NCBI RefSeq assembly: GCF_042680805.1
Contig: NZ_JBHUEM010000011.1
Span: forward strand, 62,001 to 126,000
DNA from: Bacillus_CJ salitolerans
GTDB lineage: Bacteria > Bacillota > Bacilli > Bacillales > SA4
Direction of reading: 5' to 3'
Length of the DNA: 64,000 nt
Below the pieces are notes generated by a model. That model ran no database searches. It worked only from the letters and a program-made list of their open reading frames with translations, and was not told where the DNA came from. Shown piece after piece: positions 32,833 to 40,973 of this stretch. The first letter of the stretch is position 1. Each line of letters begins with the position of its first letter. Both the position numbers and the translations under genes were made by a program.

Positions 32833-33408
32833 TTAAGATTTCATATCTATATGATTACCAACATACTCAATATCAATAAATGGCTTATGAATTAAATAGT
32901 TTTGAACCTGCCATTTTTGGAAATTGAACTCAGGCGGATTTACCCTTGAACGGATAATGGGTTCATTCGCTTTGATATCAACTTCTACTTTTGCTGGTTG
33001 ATAATCCAATTTCACAGCAAAATGCGAGGAAGGAATATAACCAAGGCCTGTCTCCTTCATTGGCGTTTCACCATTAACCTTGGCAATTTGGGCAAGGACA
33101 GGCCCATTATGTATATTCATCATCTGATCTCCCTGCGCTGACATCTTAGCTAAATCACTGAACCATTTAGATTTGGCATATTCAACGTATTCTCTCGTTC
33201 TCTCAAAAGCATCCTTTAATCCTGCATCTTGAAAGGCTTGCGATTGATCAATATGCATTTCGCCAGGGGTTGTTTTAATTCTCACATCAGCCTCTGGTTG
33301 CTGGATGGATAGATCAGCTTCTTTTTGCCTGATACCCATAACAGGCCTTTCATGTTTCATTCCTAGTAATCCATTTGTTATGTGGTACTTTAACGGAGTA
33401 ACTTGCAT
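32833..33408 (-). CDS. yviE: YviE, DUF6470-family protein of the flagellar operon
   Basis: The 191-residue product matches by position and composition the YviE protein found between flgL and fliW in Bacillus. It contains LSIQQPEADVRIKTTPGEMH, AKSKWFSDLAKMSAQGDQMM and a C-terminal YQPAKVEVDIKANEPI region rich in beta strands. The function is not established. A frame opens at 33432, but AAAGGGGGAG precedes the ATG at 33408, giving MQVTPLKYHI as the N-terminus. An intrinsic terminator sits just upstream, after flgL, so expression may depend on read-through. Confidence 0.88.
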   Translation of the reverse strand: MQVTPLKYHITNGLLGMKHERPVMGIRQKEADLSIQQPEADVRIKTTPGEMHIDQSQAFQDAGLKDAFERTREYVEYAKSKWFSDLAKMSAQGDQMMNIHNGPVLAQIAKVNGETPMKETGLGYIPSSHFAVKLDYQPAKVEVDIKANEPIIRSRVNPPEFNFQKWQVQNYLIHKPFIDIEYVGNHIDMKS

Positions 33409-33441
33409 TGTAACTCCCCCTTTCAATACCAATTTATAAAG

Positions 33442-33467
33442 AAAAAAGCTATCGAAAATGATAGCTT
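33442..33467 (-). terminator. Intrinsic terminator between flgL and yviE
   Basis: Arms AAGCTATC (33446-33453) and GATAGCTT (33460-33467) with a 6-base loop lie just after the flgL stop and are followed on the minus strand by six T residues. It divides the flagellar operon internally. Confidence 0.75.
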
Positions 33468-33468
33468 A

Positions 33469-34611
33469 TTATCGAAGAAAATCCATTAGTGTCGGTTGAA
33501 TGATTCTTGCACCCGCTGCTAATGCTGCTCTATGAACTGTTTCTTGATTTTTTAAATCAATAATAACTCGTTCTGCATCAATATCTTCATTTTGTGACAT
33601 AATATTAATTGCAATTACTTCATGCTCTTTTACACGTTCTTCAATCATTTCTGCACGATTAAAGCGAGCCCCTAATTCAGAACGTTCTTTTAGTAGACTA
33701 TCTACTCGACTTTGAACCTTTGTTAAATAATCATCTATCTCGTCTCCAGTAGTAGCTGTACGTAATTCTTTAATTAAATTATTTACATCTTTAAATAATC
33801 CTGCTGAAAAAACAGATTGTGGCTTAATGTTAACACCAAGATGTATCCCCTTCATGACTTCGATATTAACCGAGTTGTTGTTTACCGATACGCCATCTTT
33901 ATGGTTGATAGAATATTGTTTCGGATCTAAAGCAGCAGGTGCAGTTGCATCCGATGAATCATCATAAGTGACAACAGGGCTCGTTGGAGTCGTATAATCA
34001 ATCGTGATACTTTTATTGGCACCATCTGTAAATTCCAAAATAGGCGAAACACTTGCAGGGTTATATGACAGTTTTATGTCTTTTCCATTTGTATCATGAA
34101 ACATTATATAGTGATCTTCATTTGATAAGGAGGCAAAGGTCGTATCCCCAACAGGAATATCAAACTTTGTTATATCAACCGGCTTAGAAGTCGTATCGGT
34201 TCCATTAAAGATATATTTATTATTTACCTTTGTATTAGCAAGTGCCTCAATGTGTGCAAGAACTTGCTCAATTTCAGTGGCAATACTATTACGTTGGGAA
34301 CTATCATACGTATCATTCGCACCTTGAACTGCTAATTCATTAATACGTTGCATCGCTTGTGTTACTTTATCAAGAGTAGTATCTGAATTCTCCATCCAGT
34401 TATATACTTCATCAAGATTTCGTTTAAATTGTCCGATTTCATTAACCTCAGAACGATATCGCATTCCCTTCATCGCTACGACAGGATCGTCAGAAGGACG
34501 AGTAATCTTTTTACCTGTTGTTAGCTGATCTTGAAGCTTCCCAAGTCTTTCATATCCTTGGTTTATATAACGTAGGTTTGTACTTGCAAGCATACTTTGT
34601 GTTACGCGCAT
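33469..34611 (-). CDS. flgL: Flagellar hook-filament junction protein FlgL (HAP3)
   Basis: The 380-residue protein has the flagellin-like N-terminal helix MRVTQSMLASTNLRYINQGY, KKITRPSDDPVVAMKGMRYR, and the C-terminal SELGARFNRAEMIEERVKEH region shared by FlgL proteins. It is longer than the B. subtilis protein (about 300) because of an insertion in the middle (residues about 150-260), as in several other Bacillaceae. It caps the hook end and joins it to the filament. The gene follows flgK by 15 bases with AGGAGGGGG before the ATG. Confidence 0.96.
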   Translation of the reverse strand: MRVTQSMLASTNLRYINQGYERLGKLQDQLTTGKKITRPSDDPVVAMKGMRYRSEVNEIGQFKRNLDEVYNWMENSDTTLDKVTQAMQRINELAVQGANDTYDSSQRNSIATEIEQVLAHIEALANTKVNNKYIFNGTDTTSKPVDITKFDIPVGDTTFASLSNEDHYIMFHDTNGKDIKLSYNPASVSPILEFTDGANKSITIDYTTPTSPVVTYDDSSDATAPAALDPKQYSINHKDGVSVNNNSVNIEVMKGIHLGVNIKPQSVFSAGLFKDVNNLIKELRTATTGDEIDDYLTKVQSRVDSLLKERSELGARFNRAEMIEERVKEHEVIAINIMSQNEDIDAERVIIDLKNQETVHRAALAAGARIIQPTLMDFLR

Positions 34612-34626
34612 TTACTCATCCCCCTC

Positions 34627-36279
34627 CTATCTACCAACAATACCCATGCCGTTAATTACTTTATCAAGTAATTCATCTACAAGTGTGATGTTACGAGCAG
34701 CTGCATTGTAGGCATGCTGGAATTTTATCATATTCGTCATCTCTTCATCTAATGAAACGTTACTTACTGAGTCACGCTTATATTGAACCGAATCTTTAAG
34801 AACCAATGAATTCTTTTCCATTCTAATTGCTTCAATTCCAGCTACACCAAGCGCACCAATGAGACCTTGGTAGAAGCCTTGAATCGTTGACGTTTCAGCC
34901 ACTAATGGATTTTTGTAGTTAAGCTCTGCATCCTTTACATTCGCTAATGCAATAGCATTACCTCCATTACCAGCAGATTTATCAGCAGATGCAGCAATAT
35001 TTCCTTCATTATTGATAATGTCATTCGAAACTTCGATTCTCTTAGCCGCATTTCTCCATGGTTGACCAATAGCTGAGTCCGCAAGCGTGAAAAATTCTAT
35101 AGTTGTTTTATTAAGTGGATTTGCAATAGGATCTGCTTCATGTGCATTAATGTCATTTAAAGTGTATCCATCTTGGTGGACTTCATTAAACTTTTGCGCA
35201 AACACATATGCCATTTTATCCAGGTCTTCTAGCATTTTATTATAGACACCATTGACTGGATATGTGCCGTCTACATTCACTGGTCCAGTAGTATACCCAT
35301 ACATTTCAACGAGCGCCTGCATTTTACCAGGGACACCCTTCTTTAAATCTGTAAAGTTAGTACCCGAGATACCATCCATTTTTAAACCGTTATGATCTAA
35401 GAAATTGATAGATTGAATCGGACTATCTGGATTCAGGCTCGTAAATTCAACATCAATCGTCATATTTGTGTATTCTTTTGCATCTACAAGCTTAAACGTA
35501 CCGGAATTTCCGTTCGCATAGCCACCTTGTGGATCAGCTAAGAAAATATTTAGTTTTCCTTCAGCAGCACCATTTGGACTTCCACCACTTGGTACACGTT
35601 CTACTCGTATATTGATAAGCTGTGATAATTGATCCACTAACCGGTCTCGTTCATCATATAAGTCATTCGGTACGAAACCATGAGGCTCAATTTCTCCCAC
35701 TTGCTTGTTAACCATATTGATTTGAGACAGTAACGTGTTTATTTCGTTCTGAGTTGTCGTTACTTCCTTTTTAAAATCCTTTTGGATGGCCGATATAGAG
35801 TTGGATAAATAGTGAAACGTATCTGTAACAGCAATTCCACGTTGACGAACAACTGAACGTGCACCAGCATCTTCAGGATGTGCAGCTAAGTCCTGTAAGG
35901 AAGTCCAGAAACGGTCTAATGTTGCAGCCAATCCATCTTCTGTCGGTTCATTTAAAATATCTTCCATCTTTTGAATGGCTGATTTTTTAGATTCCCAGTA
36001 TCCGAGTTTATTATTTTCCACACGATATTGTTCATCTAAGAAATGATCGCGAACACGCTGTATCGAACCCGCTTCAACACCCGTTCCCACTTGACCTGGC
36101 ATTGCCGGACGGTTAACCGATGGCGCAGGGTATGGAGCTGTTTGCACAAAATTCACACGCTGGCGAGAGTAGCCCGGTGTATTGGCATTCGCAATATTAT
36201 GGCCAGTTGTATAGAGTGCTCCTTGCTGTGTCATCATTCCACGGCGAGCTATTTCTAATCCTGAAAAAGTTGAGCGCAT
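34627..36279 (-). CDS. flgK: Flagellar hook-associated protein FlgK (HAP1)
   Basis: The 550-residue protein has the rod/hook/HAP start FSGLEIARRGMMTQQGALYT and GHNIANANTPGYSRQRV near residue 27, RVRDHFLDEQYRVEN near 76 and a C-terminal SNVSLDEEMTNMIKFQHAYN with AARNITLVDELLDKVIN, all diagnostic for FlgK. It is the first hook-filament junction protein. The gene follows flgN by 17 bases with GGAGG 6 bases before the ATG. The length is in the normal range. Confidence 0.97.
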   Translation of the reverse strand: MRSTFSGLEIARRGMMTQQGALYTTGHNIANANTPGYSRQRVNFVQTAPYPAPSVNRPAMPGQVGTGVEAGSIQRVRDHFLDEQYRVENNKLGYWESKKSAIQKMEDILNEPTEDGLAATLDRFWTSLQDLAAHPEDAGARSVVRQRGIAVTDTFHYLSNSISAIQKDFKKEVTTTQNEINTLLSQINMVNKQVGEIEPHGFVPNDLYDERDRLVDQLSQLINIRVERVPSGGSPNGAAEGKLNIFLADPQGGYANGNSGTFKLVDAKEYTNMTIDVEFTSLNPDSPIQSINFLDHNGLKMDGISGTNFTDLKKGVPGKMQALVEMYGYTTGPVNVDGTYPVNGVYNKMLEDLDKMAYVFAQKFNEVHQDGYTLNDINAHEADPIANPLNKTTIEFFTLADSAIGQPWRNAAKRIEVSNDIINNEGNIAASADKSAGNGGNAIALANVKDAELNYKNPLVAETSTIQGFYQGLIGALGVAGIEAIRMEKNSLVLKDSVQYKRDSVSNVSLDEEMTNMIKFQHAYNAAARNITLVDELLDKVINGMGIVGR

Positions 36280-36296
36280 TGTTTGTTCCTCCGTTC

Positions 36297-36785
36297 TTAT
36301 GCCTTCGAGTCAAAGTAAGTTTGGCTTTTCGGTGTTGTAGTTGATTTTTGATTTCCATAGTTATATTCAACCTGTTGTGGTCTTAGCATATCAATATTTA
36401 AATTAACGAACTGTAATGATTGATGGACAAGCTGTTGATTTAGCTTGTTCACTTCTTGCAGACGACCTAGCACTTCTAAAAGTTCCTGCTGCAGCTCCGC
36501 TAATTTCTCGCCCTGTTCCTCGTTTACAATTTTTATACAATCAGAGAGTGTTGGTGATTCTTGGTCAAATGGGTGGCCACTCATCACTTTCGCTACAAGA
36601 AGTTTACGTTCTTCTTCTAGTTGATTGATTGCAAGTACATGCTTGTTTTCGTCCTTCATGATAAGTGAAAGAGCGTCAATATCGTTCTGTTTCACGATTT
36701 CTGACTTTTTCTCCGATACTTGAAGAAGACTTTGATGGAGTCGGAGTAGTTTCGTGAGCGTGTTCATTAAGTTTTCAGCATCCAT
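36297..36785 (-). CDS. flgN: Flagellar export chaperone FlgN
   Basis: The 162-residue protein is a helical FlgN-domain protein (LTKLLRLHQSLLQVSEKKSE, a central EEERKLLVAKVMSGH, and LQEVNKLNQQLVHQSLQFVN near residue 110). FlgN is the cytoplasmic chaperone for FlgK and FlgL, whose genes follow directly. It lies between flgM and flgK as in B. subtilis (yvyG). A strong intrinsic terminator separates it from flgM. Confidence 0.92.
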   Translation of the reverse strand: MDAENLMNTLTKLLRLHQSLLQVSEKKSEIVKQNDIDALSLIMKDENKHVLAINQLEEERKLLVAKVMSGHPFDQESPTLSDCIKIVNEEQGEKLAELQQELLEVLGRLQEVNKLNQQLVHQSLQFVNLNIDMLRPQQVEYNYGNQKSTTTPKSQTYFDSKA

Positions 36786-36819
36786 GTTGTTTACTCCCTT
36801 CCTCTTCTTCGTATTACGT

Positions 36820-36854
36820 AAAAAATTTAGGATTTGATGAATTCAAATCCTAAA
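36820..36854 (-). terminator. Intrinsic terminator between flgM and flgN
   Basis: Perfect 11-base arms TTTAGGATTTG (36826-36836) and CAAATCCTAAA (36844-36854) directly abut the flgM stop and are followed on the minus strand by six T residues. Confidence 0.8.
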
Positions 36855-37118
36855 TTAATTATTTGAGAAGTATTGAAGAACACTTTTAGCAACTGCTTCG
36901 GCATCTACCGAGTAGTTACCACTTTGAACTTGCTGTCTAAGTGCCTCGACCTTATCTAAACGTTCTGTTACAACTTTAGATGTTTGACGAAGCTCTTGTG
37001 CAGCAGATGAGATTTCGACTTTATCAGCTTTTGCGGAAGATCTCTCAACATTTGGGAGTTTATTAACATTCTTTTTGTATGGATTAACATTCATTGAATT
37101 AATGTTATTAATTTTCAT
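36855..37118 (-). CDS. flgM: Anti-sigma-D factor FlgM
   Basis: The 87-residue product has the FlgM C-terminal region (ADKVEISSAAQELRQTSK, RLDKVEALRQQVQSGNY, VDAEAVAKSVLQYF) that binds SigD. It holds SigD inactive until the hook is finished and FlgM is lost. The frame opens at GTG 37127, but GAGGTG is 6 bases before the ATG at 37118. A near-perfect SigD promoter lies 43-70 bases upstream, which gives the known feedback in which SigD raises its own inhibitor. Confidence 0.96.
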   Translation of the reverse strand: MKINNINSMNVNPYKKNVNKLPNVERSSAKADKVEISSAAQELRQTSKVVTERLDKVEALRQQVQSGNYSVDAEAVAKSVLQYFSNN

Positions 37119-37160
37119 ATCGTGCACCTCGCTTCCCGCGACCCTAATTATTTACTATTA

Positions 37161-37187
37161 GTATCGGCCCGAAAAGGGAAAAGTTTA
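37161..37187 (-). promoter_or_regulatory. SigD promoter of the flgM operon
   Basis: The minus strand reads TAAA-N16-GCCGATAC (-35 at 37184-37187, -10 at 37161-37168), seven of eight -10 bases matching and the full -35 present. It is the best SigD site in the window. Confidence 0.88.
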
Positions 37188-37210
37188 CACGACTTTAGAA
37201 TTATTTTTTA

Positions 37211-37606
37211 TTAATCATGGAAGTAAGTACGTCTACTTTTTTCTTTCTTCTTAGCTTCTTCCTCTTCTAATTTCGTTAATGCACTTTTAATTCCCATAGT
37301 ACAGCTATTACATAGCTTGCCTTTTTGTATATACGTACCGCATCGTTCACATTTGTACCCTAAATTTGGAAAATTCGATACTTTTAACTTCCCTTTACGG
37401 ATCCATTTACTAATTAATTCCTCATCAACCTCTGTAGCTTCTACCACCTCAGGCATTTTCGCCATACGATTCTCTCTTTTTCGAATGAAATCATATACCT
37501 TCTGGAATAATTTTTCCTCGTTTTTATAGCATTCACGACATACATCGTGTATCTCAGTTTGTACAAATAAACTATTACAAATAGGACAATTTGCAAGCTC
37601 GCCCAT
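37211..37606 (-). CDS. yvyF: Flagellar-operon zinc-ribbon protein YvyF
   Basis: The 131-residue protein has an N-terminal zinc-binding site (CPICNSLF and CRECYKN) and a second Cys4 set (CERCGTYI, LCNSC) near residue 95, with an HTH-like segment ATEVDEELISKWIRKGKL between them. This matches the TIGR03826-type flagellar-region protein of Bacillus. The function is not settled. A regulatory role is suggested by the DNA-binding-like centre. A frame opens at 37621, but GGGGG is before the ATG at 37606. Confidence 0.9.
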   Translation of the reverse strand: MGELANCPICNSLFVQTEIHDVCRECYKNEEKLFQKVYDFIRKRENRMAKMPEVVEATEVDEELISKWIRKGKLKVSNFPNLGYKCERCGTYIQKGKLCNSCTMGIKSALTKLEEEEAKKKEKSRRTYFHD

Positions 37607-37707
37607 CTTATTCCCCCTCATTGCTGTTCATAATACCTATTATAACGGTTGACCAAACAGGATATAAAGCCTAATTTGTAACCAACTCATAGGTCTTTTG
37701 TACGATT

Positions 37708-38391
37708 TTAGCTTCTTATTAATGTTAAAGAGGAACAGCTTGCAGCACCCGCATAAACTAACAACTGTGCCACATTTCTTACCGTTACTCCAGTAGTATA
37801 AATATCGTCAATTATTACAATATGTTGACTTGTAAGATTTACTTTCTTCGTTAAAAAAAATGGGTTTACTTCTTTCATCCTCACTTTCTTGCTCATTTTA
37901 CTTTGTTTATGAGAATGCTCTCTACCTAATACATCAGCAACTTCCGCGCCAAGTCCTTTCGCTAAAAGCTCAGCTTGATTAAATCCTCTTTCATAATGCC
38001 GCTCAAGGCTAAGCGGTATTGGGACAACGAGATTTGTATTTGGGTACTCTCTTTTAAACAAGGCTTTAAAATCACATTTAAAAATATTTAGTAGTTCTAC
38101 ATCCCCGCGGAACTTAAAGGTACTAAATACTTCTCTCATTTTCTCATTGTACGTAAAGAGAGATCTATTTTTCAGTAGATGATTCGAATTACTCTTTTCC
38201 CAGTTCATACAATCATTACAAACCTCGTCCATCTTCATAGGTCTTCCACAAATAAGACAAATCAGGCCTCCAATTTTTGTAAATGATTGTTCGCATCTAT
38301 TACAAATGGTTTTATCATTATTTAGTAGAAGTACCTGTCTCCAGCTAACTTCGGGATGTAGGGTTGCGTGACAAATCAAGCATTTTTTCAC
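37708..38391 (-). CDS. comFC: Late competence protein ComFC (phosphoribosyltransferase-like)
   Basis: The 227-residue protein has an N-terminal double zinc-ribbon (CLICHATLH, CNRCEQSF, CLICGRPM, CNDCMNW) followed by a phosphoribosyltransferase fold with VVPIPLSLERHYERGFNQAE and IVIIDDIYTTGVTV near residue 195. ComFC is needed for natural transformation and acts with ComFA in the cytoplasm. The GTG start (38389-38391) overlaps the stop of comFA (GTGA), with GAAGGAGG about 10 bases upstream. comFB, present between these genes in B. subtilis, is missing. Confidence 0.95.
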   Translation of the reverse strand: MKKCLICHATLHPEVSWRQVLLLNNDKTICNRCEQSFTKIGGLICLICGRPMKMDEVCNDCMNWEKSNSNHLLKNRSLFTYNEKMREVFSTFKFRGDVELLNIFKCDFKALFKREYPNTNLVVPIPLSLERHYERGFNQAELLAKGLGAEVADVLGREHSHKQSKMSKKVRMKEVNPFFLTKKVNLTSQHIVIIDDIYTTGVTVRNVAQLLVYAGAASCSSLTLIRS

Positions 38392-39872
38392 TTAAGCAAT
38401 CCTCCTTCATTTGCTAATTTGTTCATGCTTTTTATTTGACGTTGCGCTCGAACCATTGCATTTGTTTGTCCGTAGTGAAAAAAAACGATTTCTCCTGTGG
38501 GATATGATGAACTTCTCCCCACTCTTCCAGCTATTTGAACAAGAGAGCTTTCGGTAAAAACAGCGTTTTCTGCTCCTAACACTGCTACGTCAGTATTCGG
38601 AACTGTTACTCCTCGTTCTAAAATGGTTGTTGTTGCGATTATCGGTATTACCCCGCTACGAAATTTTTCTACCTTTATTTTTCTTTCTTTATCTTCAGAG
38701 TGAACTATTTCTATTTCAGAATGGAACTTTTTTAATAATGGCTGGAGAATATGTAGAAGCTCAATTGAAGGAACAAAGAGGAATGATTGTTTTTGACTGG
38801 TCAGCTTTTGTTGAATCCATTTTTGTAAAGGGGGTGGGATACGTTGTTTATGAAGAGATTTTTTCCAATTTCCACACCAAGCAAAACGAGGAACTGGGAG
38901 AGGGTAACCATGGTATCTCGCAGGAATAATAATGGATGACACTTCTTTTTTCTTCACTCTTTGTTGCCATTTTAGGTCTGGAGTTGCTGTTAGATAGATT
39001 GTAGAAGATTGATCTTTTTTAGCCGAATGCACCGCTCTTTGAAGAACAGGATCATACGAGAATGGGAAGGCATCGACTTCGTCAATAATGATGACATCAA
39101 ACGCTTTGTAAAATCTAAGGAGCTGATGAGTAGTGGCAATGGTGAGAGGTTGAAGCTCTTTTGAGTACTCACTCCCGCCATATAAGGCAGACATTTTCAC
39201 ACTTTGGAAAACCTCTTGTAGTCTAGGAGCTAATTCAAGAACAACATCCGTTCTTGGAGTAGCGATACATATATACTTGCCGTTAGAAAGTGCATCGTTA
39301 ATCCCTTCAAATAGAAGCTCCGTTTTTCCTGATCCGCATACCGCCCAAACTAACAATTGATCTGCACTCTTTATAGATACTTGTACGATTTCCGATGCTT
39401 TCTGTTGACCTTCTGATAAGCTCCCGTTCCATACTAGTGGGTGAGTATACTTAAATACTTGAATAGGACCAGACCAGGTCACCAAGGTCGTACATTGAGA
39501 TACTCGCCCCATCATGACGCAGTTGCGACAGTACGTACATGGCTTAAAGCATCTTGAACAATCGAAGGTTGCAAACAAGCTTTGGTCTTCATTACCACAG
39601 CGGTTACAGGTAAAAATTTTTTTCTCTTTCTTTATCCCCTGCTGATAATGTACATAACCATTGATATAGTGTTCGTGAAGGAGTTCTTCTGAAAAAGGGA
39701 GGCTATCATAGAGTAGTCGTCTTCCTTGAAGGTGGGATTGAAGTTTTGCAGAATAGCGGTATGAGGAATGAAGAGGATGAAGAGGAATTGGGATATCTTC
39801 AATCCTTTGTAGCATTTTTCCCTTACAGTACTTGATCGGGATAATGGTATTGCCCGAATTGTAAAAAAGCAT
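38388..39872 (-). CDS. comFA: ATP-dependent DNA translocase/helicase ComFA
   Basis: The product has 494 residues. A zinc finger (CNRCG, CSRCFKPCTYCRNCV) near residue 85-120 is followed by a helicase core with AVCGSGKTEL (Walker A), IIIDEVDAF (motif II), TATPD (motif III), ATTTILERGVTV and AGRVGRSSSYPTGE (motif VI). ComFA drives single-stranded DNA uptake during transformation. A frame opens at 39938, but AAAGGAGG lies just before the ATG at 39872, so I trimmed 22 residues. An intrinsic terminator separates it from the DegV-family gene, so it may have its own promoter or depend on read-through. No clear ComK box was found. Confidence 0.96.
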   Translation of the reverse strand: MLFYNSGNTIIPIKYCKGKMLQRIEDIPIPLHPLHSSYRYSAKLQSHLQGRRLLYDSLPFSEELLHEHYINGYVHYQQGIKKEKKIFTCNRCGNEDQSLFATFDCSRCFKPCTYCRNCVMMGRVSQCTTLVTWSGPIQVFKYTHPLVWNGSLSEGQQKASEIVQVSIKSADQLLVWAVCGSGKTELLFEGINDALSNGKYICIATPRTDVVLELAPRLQEVFQSVKMSALYGGSEYSKELQPLTIATTHQLLRFYKAFDVIIIDEVDAFPFSYDPVLQRAVHSAKKDQSSTIYLTATPDLKWQQRVKKKEVSSIIIPARYHGYPLPVPRFAWCGNWKKSLHKQRIPPPLQKWIQQKLTSQKQSFLFVPSIELLHILQPLLKKFHSEIEIVHSEDKERKIKVEKFRSGVIPIIATTTILERGVTVPNTDVAVLGAENAVFTESSLVQIAGRVGRSSSYPTGEIVFFHYGQTNAMVRAQRQIKSMNKLANEGGLLK

Positions 39873-39885
39873 ATTTACCTCCTTT

Positions 39886-39913
39886 TGAAAAAGCGCCTTA
39901 ATCAATAAGACGC
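39886..39913 (-). terminator. Intrinsic terminator between the DegV-family gene and comFA
   Basis: Arms GCGCCTT (39893-39899) and AAGACGC (39907-39913) pair with one G-T wobble, followed on the minus strand by five T residues, immediately before the comFA Shine-Dalgarno site. Confidence 0.7.
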
Positions 39914-39918
39914 TCTGT

Positions 39919-40761
39919 TTACTTTTTATACCAACCAAGCCCTATCGCTCCTTCACCAAGGTGAGTACCGATTACAGGGCCAAAATGGCTAACAGTAATA
40001 CTAGCATTTGGAAACTGTTCTTCTAATTCCTTTTTTATCTCGTTTGCTTCTTCTAAGCGACTTGCATGAATGACAGATGCTTCTAACGGTATACCTTGCT
40101 TCGCATCCATTTCAAATAACTCGAAAATACGCTTTAACGCTTTTTTACGGGTACGAATTTTCTCGAACGGGACAATCTTTGTTTCTTGAAAGTGTAGAAG
40201 TGGCTTTACCTGGAGTAAGCTCCCTACAAATGCTTGTGCTACACTTAACCGACCACCACGTTGCAAATGAGATAAATCATCAACCATGAAATAAGCTCTC
40301 ATACTGCTTTTCATTTCATTCAACCGACTCATAATTACTTCCGGCTCTACTCCATCCTTCGCAAACCGAGCAGCCTCTAGGACATAAAAGCCTTGTGGCA
40401 TACAACTGATTTCAGAATCAAATGCAAAAACTTGAATTCCTTCAACCATCTCACCAGCCGATACTGCACCTTGATACGTACCACTTATTCCACTAGATAG
40501 GTGAATACTAATCACCGCATCATAGTCAGCTGAAAGTTTTTCAAATAACTCAACGAATTGTCCAATAGCAGGCTGTGATGTTTTTGGAAGCTCTTGCCGT
40601 CCTTTTACTTCCTCGTAAAATACTTCCGTCGTTAACTCCAACTCTTCCTGGTACGATTCATTTCCAAACACAACATTTAACGGGATCATTTGTACATTCC
40701 ACTTATCCCGAAGCTCCTTAGGTATGTAAGAAGTACTATCCGTCACAACAGCTGTTTTCAT
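39919..40761 (-). CDS. yviA: DegV-family fatty-acid-binding protein
   Basis: The 280-residue protein has the DegV pattern: AVVTDSTSYIP at the start, PKTSQPAIGQFVELFEKL near residue 80, ISIHLSSGISGTYQGA near 100 and GPVIGTHLGEGAIGLGW at the end. DegV/FakB proteins bind a fatty acid and present it to the FakA kinase. In Bacillus this copy lies next to degU and comFA (yviA), which is the order here except that a HD-GYP gene lies between it and degU. Its specific fatty acid is unknown. Confidence 0.93.
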   Translation of the reverse strand: MKTAVVTDSTSYIPKELRDKWNVQMIPLNVVFGNESYQEELELTTEVFYEEVKGRQELPKTSQPAIGQFVELFEKLSADYDAVISIHLSSGISGTYQGAVSAGEMVEGIQVFAFDSEISCMPQGFYVLEAARFAKDGVEPEVIMSRLNEMKSSMRAYFMVDDLSHLQRGGRLSVAQAFVGSLLQVKPLLHFQETKIVPFEKIRTRKKALKRIFELFEMDAKQGIPLEASVIHASRLEEANEIKKELEEQFPNASITVSHFGPVIGTHLGEGAIGLGWYKK

Positions 40762-40942
40762 TAAAGTACCTTCCTTTATATAAAATTGATTTGTCTTCTA
40801 CTTTACATAATCTTATTTTACATGATATTTGTCATATATGCATTATTATTCCTATTATTTTACAACCGACAAATTTGTGCTTTTTTTTTGAAATCTGTCC
40901 TGCCCCAATTTTTTGAGAATCAAATAAATTCCTCTTTTCCAA

Positions 40943-40971
40943 AAGAAAAAAGACATATCCTAAGACATGTC
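40943..40971 (-). terminator. Intrinsic terminator after the HD-GYP gene
   Basis: Arms GACATATC (40952-40959) and GACATGTC (40964-40971) form an 8-bp stem with one wobble and a 4-base loop just past the stop, followed on the minus strand by a run of T. Confidence 0.78.
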
Positions 40972-40973
40972 CC

